From Desulfobacter postgatei 2ac9 (GTDB lineage: Bacteria > Desulfobacterota > Desulfobacteria > Desulfobacterales > Desulfobacteraceae): DNA of 64,000 nucleotides. This document shows positions 61,283-64,000 of the stretch, in pieces. The position numbers and the translations under genes are program-made. Numbering within the stretch: position 1 is the first letter of the stretch; the number at the start of each line of letters is the position of its first letter. The stretch covers positions 2,346,013 through 2,410,012 of the forward strand of contig NZ_CM001488.1 in NCBI RefSeq assembly GCF_000233695.2, in the 5' to 3' direction. Below the pieces are notes generated by a model. The model worked only from the letters and a program-made list of their open reading frames with translations. It was not told the DNA's origin and did not search any database.

Positions 61283-62494
61283 ATGGACCTGGAAGTAGAA
61301 AAACAAAAAATCAATATTACAACCACAAACGGAAAGCTTACAGTCTCTTCAATGATGGTGGCGGAACATTTCGAGAAAGATCATAAAAATGTACTGCGCG
61401 AAATCCGTCGAATTATGACAGAACTCCCTGAAGATTCTGACAATTTTAGCGGGCTCAATTTTGAGCCGGCTGAATATATTGATGAGCAAGGCAAGCCTCG
61501 TCCCGCCTACGACCTCACCCGTGACGGTTTTGTTTTGCTCGTTATGGGGTTCACCGGCAAGAAGGCGATGGCCTGGAAGGTTAAGTATATTGAGGCATTC
61601 AACGCCATGGAAAGGGCTCAAAAAGACAAATTATATTTAAAAGCCGCGTTACAAATACCAATAGACAGCGATCTGACAGTTTTATTGCCCACCGGCGAGT
61701 TCGGCATTTCAAGCTGGAAACTGGCCCGGGAAATTGACCAGCCCCACAATGCCCTGGCAACAAAAATCCATTATCTTGATATCCCCGCTGCATTCAAAGC
61801 AGAAAATTTTATCCCTATGGGCCATATTGCGGATCACGGTCCAAGAGAGGATGGTTACGGGATCACCTTGGCCGGTCTCGGCATGATGGGGCAAATTCTA
61901 CGCAGTCAGGCCGCCAGGGGCGCGCAATTAAAAGCATATGATCAGTTAAAGGCTGTCAATTCCAAAAAAATCCAGGTGGAAACTGTCCAACTGCAACCGG
62001 TTCCTGATGCGATCCCCCGGTTTCAGCGGACTGCTGTTCCGGAAAAAAAGATGCTCGCCCTCAAAGGTTTAATTTCTATATGGGCATGGATCGAAAACAC
62101 CAACACCGAAAAATTGGAAGCTGAACTATGTGCATACATGCAGATAGCAAACCTGAAAGGCATCACCACATCAAGCTATGAAAATGCCATGGAGTACATC
62201 TGGTCAGGCATGAATATGCTGCAGAATGATTTTATAGACCTTTGTACTGAGGAAGAATTACAGCCTTTAAGGGGCCTGTTTGATTTTATTGCCTATTATG
62301 ATGACAGAATAAATTATGAATCTTTGTTTAATAATTTCAAAAAAACTCACCAGTTTGAAGATTTCACCAAAGTTTCCAAAAAGGATTTTCAAAAAATCAT
62401 AATGTTAGCCTGGGGCACCATGTATGCCATGTGCCTTGGCGATAAAGCCGGATGCTGCAAAGCAAGCTGCATCCATAACCAATTAAAAGGATAA
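61283..62494 (+). CDS. Rha-domain (phage regulatory protein) with long C-terminal region
   Basis: The start at 61283 has AGGGAG before it; a frame from 61217 would add 22 residues. The N-terminal 110 residues are a Rha domain: LTVSSMMVAEHFEKDHKNVL, REIRRIMTEL, YDLTRDGFVLLVMGFTGKKA and WKVKYIEAFNAME. This domain is best known from temperate phages, where it affects lysogeny. A middle segment (about 125-215) resembles a second DNA-binding or antirepressor part, with TGEFGISSWKLAREIDQPHN. The C-terminal 170 residues are helical with several Cys (AGCCKASC at the end). It lies between the TraK-like and TraL genes, an unusual place for such a protein in IncP-type operons. Confidence 0.75.
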   Translation: MDLEVEKQKINITTTNGKLTVSSMMVAEHFEKDHKNVLREIRRIMTELPEDSDNFSGLNFEPAEYIDEQGKPRPAYDLTRDGFVLLVMGFTGKKAMAWKVKYIEAFNAMERAQKDKLYLKAALQIPIDSDLTVLLPTGEFGISSWKLAREIDQPHNALATKIHYLDIPAAFKAENFIPMGHIADHGPREDGYGITLAGLGMMGQILRSQAARGAQLKAYDQLKAVNSKKIQVETVQLQPVPDAIPRFQRTAVPEKKMLALKGLISIWAWIENTNTEKLEAELCAYMQIANLKGITTSSYENAMEYIWSGMNMLQNDFIDLCTEEELQPLRGLFDFIAYYDDRINYESLFNNFKKTHQFEDFTKVSKKDFQKIIMLAWGTMYAMCLGDKAGCCKASCIHNQLKG

Positions 62495-62499
62495 AAAAA

Positions 62500-63237
62500 A
62501 TGGCAGCTATAAATATGATCCTGCAAGGTAAAGGTGGGGTTGGGAAAAGTTTTACAGCCAGTCTGTTAAGTCAGTATTTGCTTGATAGAGATCAGTTGGT
62601 CGGATGTTTTGATGCTGATCCGGTTAATGCAACCCTGACAGCTTATGCATCATTAAAAGCGACCAAAATAGAAATCATGGAAGGTGATTCTATTAACAGC
62701 CGGTTATTTGACACGATGATAGAAAAATTAATTCAGCTGCCGGATGAGGCATTCGCTGTCATTGACAGCGGCGCCAGCACATTTGTTCCCCTGGCTGCGT
62801 ACATATCAGAAAACAATGTTGCTGAATTCCTGCAAGCCAGCGGCCATAATCTTACGCTGCATACCCTGATCACCGGCGGCCAGGCTGAAGGTGATACCAT
62901 CCAGGGCCTTGCCTCCCTGATGGAAGGTTTTCCGGACACCCCCATAACAGTATGGGTAAACCCTTTCTTCGGTCAAATTGACTTTAAAGACCACAAACTG
63001 GAAAAGGCCAACCGGGATCAGGGCGGCACCACCATTGTTTTGCCGACCTATAAAAAAGAAACCTTTGGCTATGATCTGGAGCTGATGCTCAAGTCCCGCC
63101 TGACATTTGCCCAGGCAATCAATTCCGGCAAATTCAACGTCATGGCTAAACAGCGGCTTAAAATCGCCAGGGATGAAATCTGGAACATCCTGGATGAATC
63201 CGGCCTGATCATTGAGGCCCGGGAACAGCAGGAATGA
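62500..63237 (+). CDS. traL: TraL-like conjugative ATPase of the ParA/MinD superfamily
   Basis: A 245-residue protein opening MAAINMILQGKGGVGKSFTA, a deviant Walker A of ParA/MinD type. DADPVNATLTAYASL and EIMEGDSINSRLFDTMIEKL follow, then VIDSGASTFVPLAAYI and HTLITGGQAEGDTIQGL. This string of motifs and the end MAKQRLKIARDEIW match IncP TraL, which accompanies the relaxosome genes and has no well-defined role. AAGGA precedes the ATG. traM-like follows with a four-base overlap. Confidence 0.88.
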   Translation: MAAINMILQGKGGVGKSFTASLLSQYLLDRDQLVGCFDADPVNATLTAYASLKATKIEIMEGDSINSRLFDTMIEKLIQLPDEAFAVIDSGASTFVPLAAYISENNVAEFLQASGHNLTLHTLITGGQAEGDTIQGLASLMEGFPDTPITVWVNPFFGQIDFKDHKLEKANRDQGGTTIVLPTYKKETFGYDLELMLKSRLTFAQAINSGKFNVMAKQRLKIARDEIWNILDESGLIIEAREQQE

Positions 63238-63482
63238 AAAACAAAATCCAGGCGGAAATAGCCAAAAGGCACAAAATGACAGTGAGTGACAATGATCCTG
63301 TCTGGATCGTTGCAACTGTGTGTGAGCTTATGGCCGAAGAATACTCACGAAAACTTTCTGACCAGCAAGATATTCTTGCAGAAAAATTCAAGGAGGCGAA
63401 CAAAAAAACAAACCCGCTGAATATGGTGATCGCCGTGCTTTTCGGCATCATTATAGGCCTGTCAATTCACCTGGTTATTTAA
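63234..63482 (+). CDS. traM: TraM-like conjugative protein
   Basis: An 82-residue protein with a soluble N-terminal half (KIQAEIAKRHKMTVSDNDPV followed by WIVATVCELMAEEY) and one membrane helix at the end (about 62-80). The start and length of the IAxxHxxxVxxxDP segment resemble TraM of IncP plasmids. Gene order traL-traM supports this. It overlaps traL by ATGA. Role in transfer efficiency is from the family; details are unknown. Confidence 0.7.
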   Translation: MKNKIQAEIAKRHKMTVSDNDPVWIVATVCELMAEEYSRKLSDQQDILAEKFKEANKKTNPLNMVIAVLFGIIIGLSIHLVI

Positions 63483-63497
63483 AGAGGAGTTTTAGAA

Positions 63498-63818
63498 ATG
63501 AAAAGATTCTTACCGTTACTTGTACCAACCTTTCTTTTTTTTGGCGTTATCACCTTTGTTGATACTGCGTTTGCATCAACAATTTCGGAATTTGAAACAC
63601 CGGCAGAAACCCTGATGGAAACCTTACGCGGGCCGTGGGCCAAATCCGTTGCCATACTGATGATCCTGGCGGCGGCTTTTGTGATGTGGTTCAAAAAAGA
63701 TGATTTGGACGGGATGACAAAAGGTTTTCTTGTTGTTGTCTGCATCATATCCGTGCTGGCCCTGGCGGAACCGATCATTGATACGCTGTTCACATTCGGC
63801 AGCGGAGCATTAATATAA
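63498..63818 (+). CDS. trbC: TrbC/VirB2-like conjugative pilin precursor
   Basis: A 106-residue protein with a signal peptide (about 1-30, cleavage near DTAFAS) and two hydrophobic helices (about 52-68 and 80-96) separated by WFKKDDLDGMTKG. This is the standard layout of TrbC/VirB2 pilins of type IV secretion systems; in IncP the mature pilin is made cyclic. GAGGAG lies before the ATG. Its TAA overlaps the next ATG. Confidence 0.85.
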   Translation: MKRFLPLLVPTFLFFGVITFVDTAFASTISEFETPAETLMETLRGPWAKSVAILMILAAAFVMWFKKDDLDGMTKGFLVVVCIISVLALAEPIIDTLFTFGSGALI

Positions 63819-64000
63819 TGCGAAGGATAGCAATACACCGGTCACTGCATCGTTCAGACCTGATCATGGGCATAGAGCGGGATTTGCTTTTCCCCATTGG
63901 TATTGCCGCCGGCGTGCTGATTGTATCCAGCGGCAACCGCCCCTGGCAGATACTGATAGGTCTGGTAATTCTGTCGGGCGGCTTTTGCCCTGGCCAGGAA
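63818..64000 (+). CDS. trbD: TrbD/VirB3-like protein (cut by window edge)
   Basis: The frame begins in TAATG and runs to the last base. The 61 visible residues start MRRIAIHRSLHRSDLIMGIE and contain two short hydrophobic stretches, as in TrbD (about 100 residues in RP4), with RDLLFPIGIAAGVLIVSSG. The last ten residues depart from the family pattern; the sequence in another frame (AAFALAR) would fit better, so a frameshift or an edge effect is possible. trbE would be expected next. trbB, normally before trbC, is absent here. Confidence 0.8.
   Translation, partial: MRRIAIHRSLHRSDLIMGIERDLLFPIGIAAGVLIVSSGNRPWQILIGLVILSGGFCPGQE

Overview
The window looks like chromosome from a mesophilic, Gram-negative sulfate-reducing bacterium of the Desulfobacteraceae type (Desulfobacterota). 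This is inferred from the style of the gene families: a split glycine decarboxylase (gcvPA/gcvPB), a very long FAD/Fe-S lactate-dehydrogenase-like protein, an EF-G of the spirochaete/planctomycete/delta/mitochondrial kind, abundant c-di-GMP signalling, and an enhancer-binding protein for sigma-54. No rRNA or taxon-specific marker is present, so the assignment is tentative.

Layout. 1-4.5 kb (minus): an operon-like run of a chalcone-isomerase-like secreted protein, a GPH-type sugar transporter, a tandem universal stress protein, a PsiE-like membrane protein and the start of an MrpA-type antiporter subunit. 4.8-12 kb: a UPF0182 membrane protein, an ArsB/SLC13 anion transporter, an ornithine-decarboxylase-like PLP enzyme and a Na/Pi symporter. 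12.2-23 kb: core genes, namely EF-G with a RecA-like ATPase behind it, rsmG, ileS-lspA-lgt-holA and pyk. 23-28.6 kb: a signalling block with a Cache-PAS-HD-GYP protein, a PAS-GGDEF-EAL protein in a tight pair with a PstS-like binding protein, and a cyclic-nucleotide-binding protein. 28.6-34.9 kb: a 53-residue protein, rsmE, the large FAD/Fe-S dehydrogenase and prfC.

35.1-42.6 kb is the most unusual part. After tRNA-Arg(UCU) comes a nest of mobile elements. An ISAzo13-family transposase gene is split by a second insertion sequence that has 16-bp perfect inverted repeats and an apparent 9-bp target duplication. A group II intron sits at the right tip of that IS. The reverse-transcriptase gene of this intron is in turn split, inside its FADD catalytic motif, by a second group II intron with an intact reverse transcriptase. 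Removing the inner intron on paper restores the catalytic motif in frame.

42.7-58.9 kb returns to housekeeping genes: HIT protein, sirtuin, a rhomboid protease, the glycine cleavage operon (Lrp-gcvT-gcvH-gcvPA-gcvPB, with a fragment of a dihydrolipoamide dehydrogenase gene at the Lrp start), a sigma-54 activator and a single-domain response regulator, fabH, pgi, a beta-helix protein with glmM, a decayed FetB-type permease and a Bax-inhibitor-like protein. From 59.0 kb to the end there is a 138-bp MITE-like remnant, two strong hairpins and then the front of a conjugative module resembling the IncP Tra/Trb system: a HTH replication-like protein, two tandem TraK-like proteins, a Rha-domain protein, TraL, TraM, TrbC and the start of TrbD. 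No integrase, relaxase or oriT could be recognised, so whether this is an integrative element or a plasmid-derived region stays open.
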